A DNA stretch of 64,000 bases from Rhodanobacter sp. GTDB taxonomy: Bacteria; Pseudomonadota; Gammaproteobacteria; Xanthomonadales; Rhodanobacteraceae. The stretch's first letter is position 1. Every line of letters begins with the position of its first letter. The DNA is taken from NCBI GenBank assembly GCA_004298045.1, contig SCRM01000019.1, positions 203,195 through 267,194 of the forward strand, read 5' to 3'. Below, one piece after another: positions 45,588 to 55,487 of the stretch. The notes under the pieces were generated by a model that worked only from the letters and a program-made list of their open reading frames with translations, was not told the origin of the DNA and made no database searches. The translations under genes and the position numbers were made by a program.

Positions 45588-46499
45588 ATGAAGCGCCGCA
45601 AGCTCGCGTCGATCACCGCGTTGGCTTGGCTCGTGCTCGCGCTGTTGCCACTGGCCGCCGCGGGACGGCCGGTGCTGCGGGTCGCCTATGCCGGGTCGAT
45701 GGGCGCGCTCATGGGCCAGGGCCTCGGACCGGCCTTCGAGCGCACGCACGCCGCGACGTTCCAGGGCACCGGGCAGGGTTCGTACGCACTGGCCCGCCTG
45801 CTCGCCGCCAAGCAGTTGCAGGCCGACGTCTTCATCGCCGTCACGCCGGGGCCGATCGACGTGCTGCGCAAGGCCGGGCTGGTCGCATCGGTCGTGCCGA
45901 TCGCCAGCACCCACATGGTCGTGATCTACAGCCCGCGCAGCCGTTTCGCGCCCGCCTTTGCCGCGGCGGCCGCCGGCGGCCAGCCATGGCATGCCGTGCT
46001 TGCGCAACCGGGCCTGCGCTTTGGCCGCAGCGACCCGTCGATCGATCCGCAGGGCGCCAACGTGCTGTTCACGCTGCAGCTTGCCGCCCGCTACTACCGG
46101 CAGCCGCAACTCGTCCGCCGCATCGCGGGCGACATCATCAACCCGCGGCAGATCTTCACCGAGAACTCGTTGCTCTCGCGGCTGGAGGCCGGCCAGATCG
46201 ACGCCACCATCGGCTATGCGAGCGCGGCCCACTCGCACCACCTGCCGACGCTGGCATTGCCGGATGCGATCAATCTCGGCAACCCCGCCATGCGCGCGGA
46301 CTGGTATGCCAAGGCCGGCATCGAACTGCCCGACGGCAAGGCGCTGCGCGCGCAGCCGCTGGTGTTCTACGCCGCCATCCTGAAAACGGCCCGCCAACCG
46401 CAACTGGCGCAGCAGTTCATCGCCTTCATCCACGGCCCGCGCGGGCAGGCGCTGCTGCGGCAGTACGGCTACGCCCCCGCAACGCAGGGAGCGTCGTGA
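45588..46499 (+). CDS. Molybdate/tungstate-binding periplasmic protein
   Basis: ABC-transporter binding protein of the ModA/WtpA type, 303 residues with a signal peptide ([16 protein letters not shown]). Ligand-region segments are [42 protein letters not shown] and [12 protein letters not shown]. The start MKRRKLAS at 45588 has GGGAAA upstream. It overlaps the permease gene. Molybdate versus tungstate cannot be told from sequence alone; the neighbouring moa/moe genes and SoxC favour molybdate. Confidence 0.82.
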   Translation: MKRRKLASITALAWLVLALLPLAAAGRPVLRVAYAGSMGALMGQGLGPAFERTHAATFQGTGQGSYALARLLAAKQLQADVFIAVTPGPIDVLRKAGLVASVVPIASTHMVVIYSPRSRFAPAFAAAAAGGQPWHAVLAQPGLRFGRSDPSIDPQGANVLFTLQLAARYYRQPQLVRRIAGDIINPRQIFTENSLLSRLEAGQIDATIGYASAAHSHHLPTLALPDAINLGNPAMRADWYAKAGIELPDGKALRAQPLVFYAAILKTARQPQLAQQFIAFIHGPRGQALLRQYGYAPATQGAS

Positions 46500-47275
46500 C
46501 CGGCATGGCCCGTCCGCTGCGCAGCCCATGGGTGTCGAGTGGCCTCACCGCGGTCGCGGTGGTGCTGCTGCTCGCGCCGTTCGTCGGGCTGCTGGTGGCA
46601 ACGCACTGGGCGGATTTCCACCTCGCGCCCGGCGACGGCCAGGCGATCGCGGTGTCGGTGGGCTACAGCCTGGTTGCCCTGGTCCCCATCATCGGCCTCG
46701 GCACGCCGTTCGCATGGTGGCTGGCACGCCGCGATCGGCGCGGCAAATGGCTGGTGGATGCGATCCTGCTGATGGCGTTGCTGACACCGCCGCTGGCGAT
46801 GGGCCTGTTGCTGATGAGCCTGTTCGGTCCGTATGCGCCGGTGGGCGCGACCCTGCAGCGCATCGGGCTCACGCTCACCAATTCGCCGCCGGCGTTCGTG
46901 GCGGCCCAGTTCTACGCCGCACTCCCCTACTACGTGATTGCCGCGCGGGCAGCGTTCGAGAGCGTGCCGCGCGAACTGGAACAAATCGCGCTGACGCTGG
47001 GGCATTCGCCCACGCGCAGTTTCATCACCGTCAGCCTGCCGCTGGCGCGCCTCGGCCTGGCGGCTGCGGTGGCGCTGGCGTGGGTGCGCGCGCTCGGCGA
47101 GTTCGGCGTGGTGCTCATCATTGCCTACTACCCGCAGGGCATCCCGGTGAAGCTGTGGGTCAACCTGCAGGATTCCGGGCTCGATGCCGTGTACCCGCTG
47201 CTGTGGGTATTTTTCCTGGTGGCGCTGCCGCTGCCGCTGACGCTGGGGATGCTGGCAAGGCGCGGGCGCACCTGA
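46496..47275 (+). CDS. modB: Molybdate/tungstate ABC transporter permease
   Basis: Inner-membrane permease, 259 residues, about six transmembrane helices with the EAA-type loop [17 protein letters not shown] and, later, [17 protein letters not shown] chose the GTG at 46496, coupled to the upstream stop and preceded by AGGGAG; an ATG at 46505 is also in frame. The gene ends one base into the ATPase gene. Confidence 0.85.
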   Translation: MTGMARPLRSPWVSSGLTAVAVVLLLAPFVGLLVATHWADFHLAPGDGQAIAVSVGYSLVALVPIIGLGTPFAWWLARRDRRGKWLVDAILLMALLTPPLAMGLLLMSLFGPYAPVGATLQRIGLTLTNSPPAFVAAQFYAALPYYVIAARAAFESVPRELEQIALTLGHSPTRSFITVSLPLARLGLAAAVALAWVRALGEFGVVLIIAYYPQGIPVKLWVNLQDSGLDAVYPLLWVFFLVALPLPLTLGMLARRGRT

Positions 47276-48264
47276 TGCACATCGACTATCACATCGAGCA
47301 GCCGATCCGGCTGGCGGCGCGCTTCGAGGTCGAGGGTTTCACCGTGCTGCTGGGTGCCAGCGGCGAGGGCAAGAGCGTGCTGCTGCGCGCCATCGCGGGA
47401 CTGGTGCCGGCGAACGGCGAGCCGTTTGCCGGGTGCACCGCATCGCAGCGCGCGGTGGGCTATCTGCCGCAAGGCTACGGCCTGTTTCCGCACCTCAACG
47501 TGTGGCGCAACGTGGCGTTTCCGCTGCACGGGGCGCAACGGCGGCAACGCGCCATGGACTGGCTCGAGCGCGTGCGCCTGGCGGAGCATGCCGAGCGCTG
47601 GCCCGGCGAACTCTCGGGCGGCCAGCGCCAGCGCGTCGCGCTGGCCCGGGCGCTGGCCCGCGAACCACGCCTGTTGCTGCTGGACGAGCCGACTTCGGCG
47701 CTCGATCCCATCACCCGCGACGACATCGTGGCCGAGCTGATCGCGGTGATCCACGCCGCGCGCGTGCCCACGCTGGTCGCCAGCCACGACCCGGTGCTCG
47801 CGGCGGCGGCCGACCGCCTGGTGTTGATGCATGGACGCCGCATCGTGCAGGCGGGGCCGCCGGCGCAAGTCCAGGCCCATCCCGTGAGCGGTGCCGCGGC
47901 GCGCCTGCTCGGCCAACGCAACGTGCTGCGCGGGCGCATCCGCCGGGTCGATGGCACCGCCCGGCTGTACTGGCCGGCGGCCGACGCGACGCTCGCGCTG
48001 CCGGCCGAGCTGCCCGACGGCAGCGCGGTCGACTGGTCGATCGCGCCCCACGCGCTGCGCGTATCGGACGCCGCGACGGCGCCGGCCACGGCCTTGCACG
48101 CGGTGCCCGAAAGCATTCAAATCGGGCCTTATGGCCAGCAATGCCGCGTTCGTTGCGGACAAGGCCACCTGTGGGTGGCGCTGCCGGCGGGACAGGCGTT
48201 GCCCGAACCGTTGTGCGTGGAACTGCCGGCCGCCGCCATCCACTACTGGCCAGCCGCCGACTGA
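47275..48264 (+). CDS. modC: Molybdate/tungstate ABC transporter ATPase
   Basis: The product is 329 residues. Walker [15 protein letters not shown]-loop [12 protein letters not shown], signature [16 protein letters not shown], Walker [14 protein letters not shown] and switch His ASHD are all present. The C-terminal 100 residues form a TOBE/MOP-like regulatory domain. It completes the transporter with the two preceding genes. Confidence 0.86.
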   Translation: MHIDYHIEQPIRLAARFEVEGFTVLLGASGEGKSVLLRAIAGLVPANGEPFAGCTASQRAVGYLPQGYGLFPHLNVWRNVAFPLHGAQRRQRAMDWLERVRLAEHAERWPGELSGGQRQRVALARALAREPRLLLLDEPTSALDPITRDDIVAELIAVIHAARVPTLVASHDPVLAAAADRLVLMHGRRIVQAGPPAQVQAHPVSGAAARLLGQRNVLRGRIRRVDGTARLYWPAADATLALPAELPDGSAVDWSIAPHALRVSDAATAPATALHAVPESIQIGPYGQQCRVRCGQGHLWVALPAGQALPEPLCVELPAAAIHYWPAAD

Positions 48265-48278
48265 TCGACTCATCGCCC

Positions 48279-49448
48279 ATGCCCAACGCAAACGATACCG
48301 AGGCTCTGATCCAGCGCTTGCGCGGCGAAATCGGCGAGCTGGCGCCCGCCGACGCCCTGCGACGCCAGGCTGCCGGTGCGCTGTTGCTGGATGTCCGCGA
48401 GGAGAGCGAACGCGCGGCCGGCATGCCGGTCGGCGCGCAGGGCCTCTCGCGCGGGTTCCTCGAGCTGCAGATCGACGAGCTCGAACCCGACCGCGGCCGC
48501 GAGATCCTGACCTTGTGCCAGGCCGGCATCCGCTCGCTGCTGGCGGCGCGGACGCTGCGCCAGCTCGGCTACACCAATGTGCGCTCGGTGGCCGGCGGCT
48601 ATGCGCGCTGGCAACACGAGGGCCTGCCCATCGCCCACGGCGGCGCGCTCGACGCCGATGCCGCCGAACGCTACGCGCGCCAGATCAACCTGCCCGGGGT
48701 GGGCGTCGCCGGCCAGCGGCGGCTCGCCGCTGCGCGCATTGCACTGGTCGGCGCCGGCGGGTTGGGTGCGCCCGCCGCGCTGTATCTCGCCGCCGCAGGG
48801 GTGGGCGAAATCACGCTGATCGACGACGACCGCGTCGAGCGCTCGAACCTGCAGCGGCAGATCATCCACGCCGATGCGCGCGTCGGCATGGCCAAGACCG
48901 AATCGGCGCGGATCGCGCTGGCGGCGCTCAACCCACGGGTCCGCGTGGAGCTGCGCGACACCCGCCTGCGGGCGGCCAACGTCGAGCAGCTCGTCGCCGG
49001 GCACGATCTCATCATCGATGGCGCCGACAATTTTCCGACCCGCTACCTGCTGACCGCCGCCAGCATCCGCCTGAAACTGCCGCTGGTATACGGCGCGCTC
49101 GAACGCTTCAGCGGCCAAGTCAGCGTGTTCGATCCGCGCGACCCGCACTCGCCGTGCTACCGCTGCCTGTACCCGCAGCCGCCGGACGCCGATGCCGCGC
49201 CCAACTGCAGCGCAGCCGGCGTGCTGGGCGTGCTCCCGGGCCTGGTGGGCCTGCTGCAGGCGACCGAAGCGCTCAAGCTGCTGCTCGGCCTCGGCACGCC
49301 GCTGGTGGGCCAATTGCTGCTGATCAATGCGCTGGACATGGACTTCCGCAAGCTGCGCCTGCCGCGCAATCCGGATTGCCCCGGCTGTGGTGCCAACGCC
49401 AAATGGTCTGGCTACACCGACCTCGAAGGAGTGTGTGCTGGGCACTGA
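48279..49448 (+). CDS. moeB: Rhodanese-MoeB fusion, molybdopterin-synthase adenylyltransferase
   Basis: The product is 389 residues. The rhodanese domain comes first (residues about 20-115, active loop TLCQAGIRS), followed by the ThiF/MoeB domain with ALVGAGGLGAPAALYLA, ERSNLQRQ, the catalytic Cys in APNCSAAGVLGVLPG and zinc cysteines in CYRCLYP and CPGCG. It activates MoaD and probably supplies the sulfur with its own rhodanese. The domain order is opposite to eukaryotic MOCS3. Last gene of the cofactor operon. Confidence 0.92.
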   Translation: MPNANDTEALIQRLRGEIGELAPADALRRQAAGALLLDVREESERAAGMPVGAQGLSRGFLELQIDELEPDRGREILTLCQAGIRSLLAARTLRQLGYTNVRSVAGGYARWQHEGLPIAHGGALDADAAERYARQINLPGVGVAGQRRLAAARIALVGAGGLGAPAALYLAAAGVGEITLIDDDRVERSNLQRQIIHADARVGMAKTESARIALAALNPRVRVELRDTRLRAANVEQLVAGHDLIIDGADNFPTRYLLTAASIRLKLPLVYGALERFSGQVSVFDPRDPHSPCYRCLYPQPPDADAAPNCSAAGVLGVLPGLVGLLQATEALKLLLGLGTPLVGQLLLINALDMDFRKLRLPRNPDCPGCGANAKWSGYTDLEGVCAGH

Positions 49449-49644
49449 GTGGTTGCACCGTCGGATCGTTCGCCACGCCCCGGGCGAATTCTCCGGAGCG
49501 CACGACACGGCGACAAAAAACTCGACCTCATGGAGGTCACTGCGGCCATGTAACGCGCGACCGCCTCGTCAGGCTTCACTCATCCGGCCCAATCGGCCAT
49601 CTCGACTTGCGGCCGCGGTCTGTCCCGGATCTGTCCCAACGAAA

Positions 49645-49665
49645 TGGTGCGCCTGGCGGGATTTG
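49645..49665 (-). other. tRNA 3'-end-like sequence, candidate island attachment site
   Basis: On the minus strand this reads CAAATCCCGCC then AGGCGCACCA, which is the form of the T-loop, T-stem and acceptor end of a tRNA including CCA. The rest of a tRNA is not present. It separates the GC-rich moeB operon from an AT-richer stretch, as expected for a duplicated tRNA end left by integrase-mediated insertion. Confidence 0.55.
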
Positions 49666-49886
49666 CTTCGGAGGGCGAAATTAAACAAGCACGCCAATAA
49701 ACATTAAAAGTACAACGTCGAATTTGTTACGTACGTAGCTAACTGTTTTTACTAATATTTAGTCTACAAAATGAGAGCAACTTACATTTCGCCTGACGTC
49801 CTGCTCAGTTGATAACGGCACGCGACGTACAACAATGTTGTCCCGACGTATGATGTGCAAATGAGTAACGTCCTGCACAGAGCGCT
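49666..49886. other. AT-rich gene-free stretch at island start
   Basis: Clearly richer in A+T than anything before it, with TTTACTAATATTTAG-like runs. No gene is seen except a possible 9-codon open frame (MSNVLHRAL, 49861-49890) whose stop overlaps the GTG start of the next gene. The promoter of the giant gene is presumably here. The preceding 49449-49644 also holds no gene; it has a small GACCTC-ATG-GAGGTC hairpin (49524-49538). Confidence 0.5.
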
Positions 49887-52800
49887 GTGAAGATACAAGC
49901 TGCCGAACCGACGCATGTCGTAGGCGACCTGCTGAACGCGATTCCGGAGCTGCGCCCGGAGGAGCCCCTACTCGTCGATATTGCTCGGACCGCGCCGCCA
50001 CCAAACATGACGGCCATCCCCCCGTTGTTAAGGTTTTTGCGGCGTGTCGTCGCAGCCACACCCTGGCTCCCCGACGAGACATCAATTCCTTGGGCCAATA
50101 CCGCCGCGCTGTCCGAGCTGGAAACTCGCGTCCACCAGGGGTTTGCCGCAATCACCCCGAAGCTGAAGGAGGACTACACCAGACACGCCCACCTTGTCGG
50201 TTACACCACCAAGTATCCGATCTACGCCGCCCTGTTCGAAGAAAGACGGACCGCCCAGCCCGAGCTCGAACAGCTTAGAGCGCTACTACTTATATGTAGC
50301 CATCAATGGAACGGTGACCTCCGAAACGGGATCACGGGCAATGGCGATGCGCTCAACACCTTGGCTGCCACCATCCGCGGTGCACGAGGCAAGCCATCTG
50401 CGTCCTTTTCGGACTGGCTGCACAAGCAGGGGGCCGCCCAATCCCGCGCCGAGTTGGCGCGGATCGTCGGCAACTTCGAAAACTGCCCTCTCAAGGGCTT
50501 GGCGAAATGGGCACAACACCATTACCTACCGGCGCTGACTCAAGGGCCGCCGGTGAAAGGACATGTTCGGCGCATCCCACCGGTCGAGCCGACCGGCGCC
50601 GTAGCTGCACCATCGCCGCCTGCGACAAGCAAACCGTCGTCGCCCGACGCGACTGCCGGCCGGCGAGCCACGCACCGCCACGAAACACCGCGTCCTTTCG
50701 TGCCCCGCATCATCACGAAGGAGATCGGGTTCGTCGACGGGCCGCAATCCCTGCGCGGCGAATCTCCCGAAGAGGCGCAAGGGAGGCCGATCGCAGCCAT
50801 CCTGCCAGCCCCCAGCAGAAACCTGGCGACCGCCCGCAACGGCGTGTTCCGGGCAAGACAATCCATCTGGGGCCGGAACCACCTGTTGCTCACCGAGCAC
50901 CCGGAATCCTTGCTGGTGCCGGAGGCCAGAATCGTCGCAAAAGCCCTGATGGAACAACTCACGGCAGAGGCGGCCACCAACGAAACCTCCGCCGGCGCCA
51001 TCTGGCCTCTGCTCTCGCTGGTTACCGGGCGTGCGCCCGCGTCCCTGTGCGCTGTTCGCATCTTGACCAAGCTGTCGGACGCACCGACAGACCAGAGTGG
51101 GGCCCATTGGGACATGGCGATCGCGGATCGGGCGATCCGGCTCCCAGCCCTGACGCCACAACAGGCGTTCAAGCCCGACACGGCTGAGAGCCGATTCCTT
51201 GAACCCACCGTCTCCTATGTGGAACTCCCTATCCTCCCCACCATCGCCCAGGTCGCCGGGAAGTACTCGCTGGCGCTTTCCACGCCACACACCTTGGCCA
51301 GTGTCCAGCACGCCATCGAAGACGCCTGCCGCCATCTTGCTGTGGATACCGGCATCGCCGTTACTCCGGGCAGGTTACGCCGCACCTTCGCGAGCGTCGT
51401 GCAGGATGTGGGGCGCAACCTCCCTGCAACCCTTCTTATCTGTGGCGACCCAATGGGGCAATCGATCGCTCCGCTTTACTACTACAGCCCACGCCTGTCC
51501 GACCTCGCGGACATCTATCTGCACGCGCTAGCCTCCATCTTCGATATCGACGACGCAGGCCTCCGCAAAGCCGACCGAAACAGCCGCTCACGAGTCGGCT
51601 CGCGGTTACTGGCCACTGAAGATCACCTCAGGGCCGCAGCACAAGCATTGGGCACGCTGAACCAGGGAGGCGCCTCACACGCAACGGACATAGGAAAGCT
51701 TGCCAAGCTGCACAACTCGCTCGCCACCCACGTCGTGGGGATGCTGCTCTGCATCGCCGGCCACCGGCCTACCGATGCCTTGTTCGCGATCCGGCGTGGT
51801 GACGTCGACTTTGACGGCGGCTTGGCCATTTTCGCGGACAAGCGGGTGGATGCTGCCCATTGGACACGGCTGGCAGTTCTGGCACCAACCCTCGTCCGCC
51901 AGCTTGAAGCGTACCTGGATCACCTGCGCGGATTGGCAGAGCACACAACCGGAGCAACCCGGCGTCGCATCGACAAGGCGTTCAACGGCACTTCGCCGTT
52001 GCTGTTTCAGATCGCCCCTACCGGAGAGATCGAGGAACTGACCATGGATCGGCTCCGGGCCAATCTGCCCGCCGTGTGGAGAAGGCTTCCCCTGAACTTT
52101 GGCAGGACATCGCTTTACACCCGTGGTGTCGAGGCCGGGGCTCGGCCGGAAGCCTTGGCAATCCAACTGGGCCACTTGGATGCCGTCGGTTTTCCATGGG
52201 GTGGCGATGGGCCCACGGAGCCGTTGCTACTTGCCGCAGAGCTGCAACCCTCGCTCGAAAAGCTCGCCAAAAAGGCGGGATGGCGCGTCCGACACGGTTG
52301 CTCCCCTTCCAGCGACACCGCAGGTTGGGCAGAGTCCAATGCGTTGAAGTATTGGCGTGCTGACATTCACCGCCACGAGGGGGCAGTCGCAGACGCGGTT
52401 GCCGCCGCCCGTGCGGCTCGCCGCGCACAAGGGCGCCAATACCGGTTGCGGGCGGAATCCAATGTCATCGACATTCTGCACAAACAGGTGCCAGTCTTGG
52501 CTGCAGTACTTGCGTCAAATGCCAAGCCCGCGGCTGACGCCTCCTTGGAGTCACTCGACGAGAAGGCTGTCGCCCACATTCAAGACGAACTGGTTGCGAC
52601 CGCCCCCGATCAGGCGCAGTGCAATGCCAACCTCAATGCACTGGCCAGGCTCATGAAACGTGCGCGCGACAAGTTCGGGTACGACGGACACGTTCCCGGC
52701 GGCGTGTTCACTCCCGGTCGGAGTGAGGCCTCGCCCTTCTTCCCAAACATGATGCTGGCACGTACCCAGATCATGGCTTTGCGTCGGTTCTACCAAGATG

Positions 52801-55382
52801 CGAACCGAAAGCGGCGTCCCCGCCGTGCAACCGGTGACGCCGCCATGGAATTCGCGTGGGCGGCGTTGGCGTTGACATTGTTCGGCTTCGTCGGGCGCGA
52901 GCAGGAGGTGCTCGGCGTCCTCAATGCCCGTAATGCCGCACGACGCAGCGCGGCCTTGCCCGACCTCCTGCTGGTCGAATGGTCGACCGAACCAAGGCGT
53001 GTCTCGGGGCTACGCGGCCTCGCTGCCATCGCACTGGCAGCCCTTGCACGAACCAGTCATACAGACCCGACGCCATCCGCGGCGGATATCGACCATGCGA
53101 TGGCAGCCATCTTGCCCGCCGCCTTGGTCGGTGGCTCAACAGGGGTGTTGGCACGACTTTGCGAGACGGTACACGTCTGCAACCTCATCGAGCTGTCCGG
53201 GGCGGCCCGACTGGCGCTGGATTCAGAGCGCGGTTCGGTTCCGGCGCCGGTCGATCAGCAAATCGCCTGGTTCGATCGCGACCCCACCCCCACTTCGCCT
53301 GTTTCCCTATCCTCGTCCATTTCGGAAACCGCGACCAAAGCCTCCCCTCATCGGCGCGGCGAAGCACGGAAACAGTACCGGGAAATGCTGGCCGTCTTTC
53401 CCAAAGGTTCGACCACAACCCAACTACCTCGAACCGGACAGACGATCACGGCTGCTGATGTCGCTCGTGGACGAACGAAGCTTGTCGCTGAACTCGCGGC
53501 TTGGGAATCCGACCCTGCCACGAGCGAGGTTGACGCCATGCTCGCACACTGGTCTGTCTCCATGCTGCGGGAAGGCACTACCAACAAAGCCAATCCGGCA
53601 CTGTCCACGGTCCACGACTACCTCACCGCCGTCGGCTCGCAACTGGTGACGCAGAGCGAAGGCATTCGACTGACCGAGCTCGAAGACGTCGACCTTGCCC
53701 AGCTCTATCTCGATTGTGTGGAGATCAAGCCGTCTTTTGCACGCGCGCGTACGGCCAGGGAAATCCTGAATTTCCATGCCACCGTCGCCGATCCCTATTG
53801 CCTTGCCCCGATAGACGAGTCCGAGCTGGCTTCCTTTCTACCGTACGCCCACCGATCGGTCGACGCGGAGCTCATCACACCCGCGCAGCGCGATGCGGCG
53901 CTGTACCGAGTCGCCACCGAGGTGAGGGGAGGCGCATCCCGCCAAGATCGCACGCTCAGGACGGCACGGTTGTACCGGCAGGCCGGGGTAATCCTTGACT
54001 TCCAATCCAATGCGGGGCCCCGGTTTGGCGAAGCCGCTGGCATGCACTTGCGCGACGTGGCGACATCCGGCCCGACGCGGACAGTCCTGCGCATCGTGGC
54101 GAATCGGAACCGTGCACTGAAAACGGTTCAGTCAAACCGCTCCATCGACCTCTCGCCCAGATCCGACGGAAACGCCCGGATCGCCACTCTGGAATGGGTG
54201 GAGGCCGAGCGTGTACGGCTCGGCGACAAAGCTGCGCGACACGCCTATCTGGCGTGCTCTCCCGAGTCGACGAAGGACCTGTCCGCCAAACCGGAACTAC
54301 GTACTCTCGTATGCCAGATGCTCGGCGCGGCCACCGGTCGAGCATCCGAGCGGGATCATCGACTGCGCCACTGTTGCGGCGCCGAGGGCACCCTGTCCAT
54401 CTGTCTTTCTCTTGCAGACAAGGAGCTCCTGCCGTGGTTGAGCCCACTCACCCAGCCGCGGCCATCCACCGCGATCCCGCTTCCGAGGGATTTGCACCAA
54501 CAGTCGCGTGTCCTCGGCCAATCGACGCCGACCACCACGGTTTGCAGTTACTTCCATACCCCTTGGGCCATGCGTTCCCGTGCGGACGATTGGATCGCGA
54601 CCAATTGGCTCGGTCGACGCAGCGCGGCAACAGCCATGGGCGTCACGCCATTCGCCGTCGACCGGATAAGCCAACGCCACAAGGACAAACCATCGAAAAC
54701 TGCGTGGTTCGATAGCTTGATGCCACCACGCACGATACCTTCGGCTGGTCCCGAAGCGCCCGCCGAAGTCCGGCACGCCCCCCTTACGGCGGTTGAAGCC
54801 GACCGCATCCTCGGGTGGACGAGCAGGCTGCGCCCACTGGACGCCACTGCGGTCTCGCTGGGCGCCAGCCGGTCGGATCGCGAGGCCATCCACGCCGCCG
54901 CGGTGGAATACGCCGCCAAACTCGGGCGGGGATACTTGCCGGTCGAAGACATCCTGCAAAGCAAGGCGTCAACCGTACGGGTCCGCAGGTTGAAGGGGGC
55001 AAGCCACCTCCTCAGGCTGCTGGACATTGCCGACGGCGCCGAAGGCCAAGAACTCCGCACCAACCTCCTGCAGGTCGCCGAAGCCCACTTCGCATGGGCA
55101 AAAGCCGTGAACTCATCGCTTGTTGTACTACCCGCCCGTTACGCCCAAATCCTGTCGAGGTTGTTGGGGCTTGTTGGACATCCCACAGACCGTCTTATAA
55201 CCCGCCCGACCCTCAAAGCAGGGCTTGTGGCACTAGAAATCCTCGACCCAATCGGGCGCAAGCACACCCTAGGGAGGCTGGTAAAACGGATTCTGGGGAT
55301 TGTCTGGATCGTATCGAAGGTGGCGACCACGGCAACCAACCCGGAAAGCGGTCAAGGTTCCGCATGTCGCTCAATATCCTAG
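49887..55382 (+). CDS. Giant protein with three tyrosine-recombinase-like units
   Basis: The product is 1,831 residues in one frame. Three stretches resemble tyrosine-recombinase catalytic domains. Unit 1 (about 370-540): R382 in TGRAPASL, RLRR 496-499, YYYSPR 531-536. Unit 2 (about 600-800): GHRPTDALFAIRRGDVDF (R627), FGRTSLYTRG (R740), QLGHLD, no Tyr. Unit 3 (about 1215-1570): a core-binding-like helix region, GPRFGEAAGMHLRDV (R1379), HRLRH (H1491, R1494) and Y1555 in SYFH. Unit 3 keeps most catalytic residues, but LGH reads LGQ. A Pro-rich linker occupies about 220-290. The start is GTG at 49887. Function inferred: island integrase or DNA-binding scaffold. Confidence 0.7.
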   Translation: MKIQAAEPTHVVGDLLNAIPELRPEEPLLVDIARTAPPPNMTAIPPLLRFLRRVVAATPWLPDETSIPWANTAALSELETRVHQGFAAITPKLKEDYTRHAHLVGYTTKYPIYAALFEERRTAQPELEQLRALLLICSHQWNGDLRNGITGNGDALNTLAATIRGARGKPSASFSDWLHKQGAAQSRAELARIVGNFENCPLKGLAKWAQHHYLPALTQGPPVKGHVRRIPPVEPTGAVAAPSPPATSKPSSPDATAGRRATHRHETPRPFVPRIITKEIGFVDGPQSLRGESPEEAQGRPIAAILPAPSRNLATARNGVFRARQSIWGRNHLLLTEHPESLLVPEARIVAKALMEQLTAEAATNETSAGAIWPLLSLVTGRAPASLCAVRILTKLSDAPTDQSGAHWDMAIADRAIRLPALTPQQAFKPDTAESRFLEPTVSYVELPILPTIAQVAGKYSLALSTPHTLASVQHAIEDACRHLAVDTGIAVTPGRLRRTFASVVQDVGRNLPATLLICGDPMGQSIAPLYYYSPRLSDLADIYLHALASIFDIDDAGLRKADRNSRSRVGSRLLATEDHLRAAAQALGTLNQGGASHATDIGKLAKLHNSLATHVVGMLLCIAGHRPTDALFAIRRGDVDFDGGLAIFADKRVDAAHWTRLAVLAPTLVRQLEAYLDHLRGLAEHTTGATRRRIDKAFNGTSPLLFQIAPTGEIEELTMDRLRANLPAVWRRLPLNFGRTSLYTRGVEAGARPEALAIQLGHLDAVGFPWGGDGPTEPLLLAAELQPSLEKLAKKAGWRVRHGCSPSSDTAGWAESNALKYWRADIHRHEGAVADAVAAARAARRAQGRQYRLRAESNVIDILHKQVPVLAAVLASNAKPAADASLESLDEKAVAHIQDELVATAPDQAQCNANLNALARLMKRARDKFGYDGHVPGGVFTPGRSEASPFFPNMMLARTQIMALRRFYQDANRKRRPRRATGDAAMEFAWAALALTLFGFVGREQEVLGVLNARNAARRSAALPDLLLVEWSTEPRRVSGLRGLAAIALAALARTSHTDPTPSAADIDHAMAAILPAALVGGSTGVLARLCETVHVCNLIELSGAARLALDSERGSVPAPVDQQIAWFDRDPTPTSPVSLSSSISETATKASPHRRGEARKQYREMLAVFPKGSTTTQLPRTGQTITAADVARGRTKLVAELAAWESDPATSEVDAMLAHWSVSMLREGTTNKANPALSTVHDYLTAVGSQLVTQSEGIRLTELEDVDLAQLYLDCVEIKPSFARARTAREILNFHATVADPYCLAPIDESELASFLPYAHRSVDAELITPAQRDAALYRVATEVRGGASRQDRTLRTARLYRQAGVILDFQSNAGPRFGEAAGMHLRDVATSGPTRTVLRIVANRNRALKTVQSNRSIDLSPRSDGNARIATLEWVEAERVRLGDKAARHAYLACSPESTKDLSAKPELRTLVCQMLGAATGRASERDHRLRHCCGAEGTLSICLSLADKELLPWLSPLTQPRPSTAIPLPRDLHQQSRVLGQSTPTTTVCSYFHTPWAMRSRADDWIATNWLGRRSAATAMGVTPFAVDRISQRHKDKPSKTAWFDSLMPPRTIPSAGPEAPAEVRHAPLTAVEADRILGWTSRLRPLDATAVSLGASRSDREAIHAAAVEYAAKLGRGYLPVEDILQSKASTVRVRRLKGASHLLRLLDIADGAEGQELRTNLLQVAEAHFAWAKAVNSSLVVLPARYAQILSRLLGLVGHPTDRLITRPTLKAGLVALEILDPIGRKHTLGRLVKRILGIVWIVSKVATTATNPESGQGSACRSIS

Positions 55383-55487
55383 AAGCCGTTCAAACGTGCG
55401 ACACTTTGGAGCGAACTCCACGTATTCGAGTAAGCCTTCAGTCGTACGGCAAACCATCACGGTACATCCAGCCCCGAAACCTGCGAG

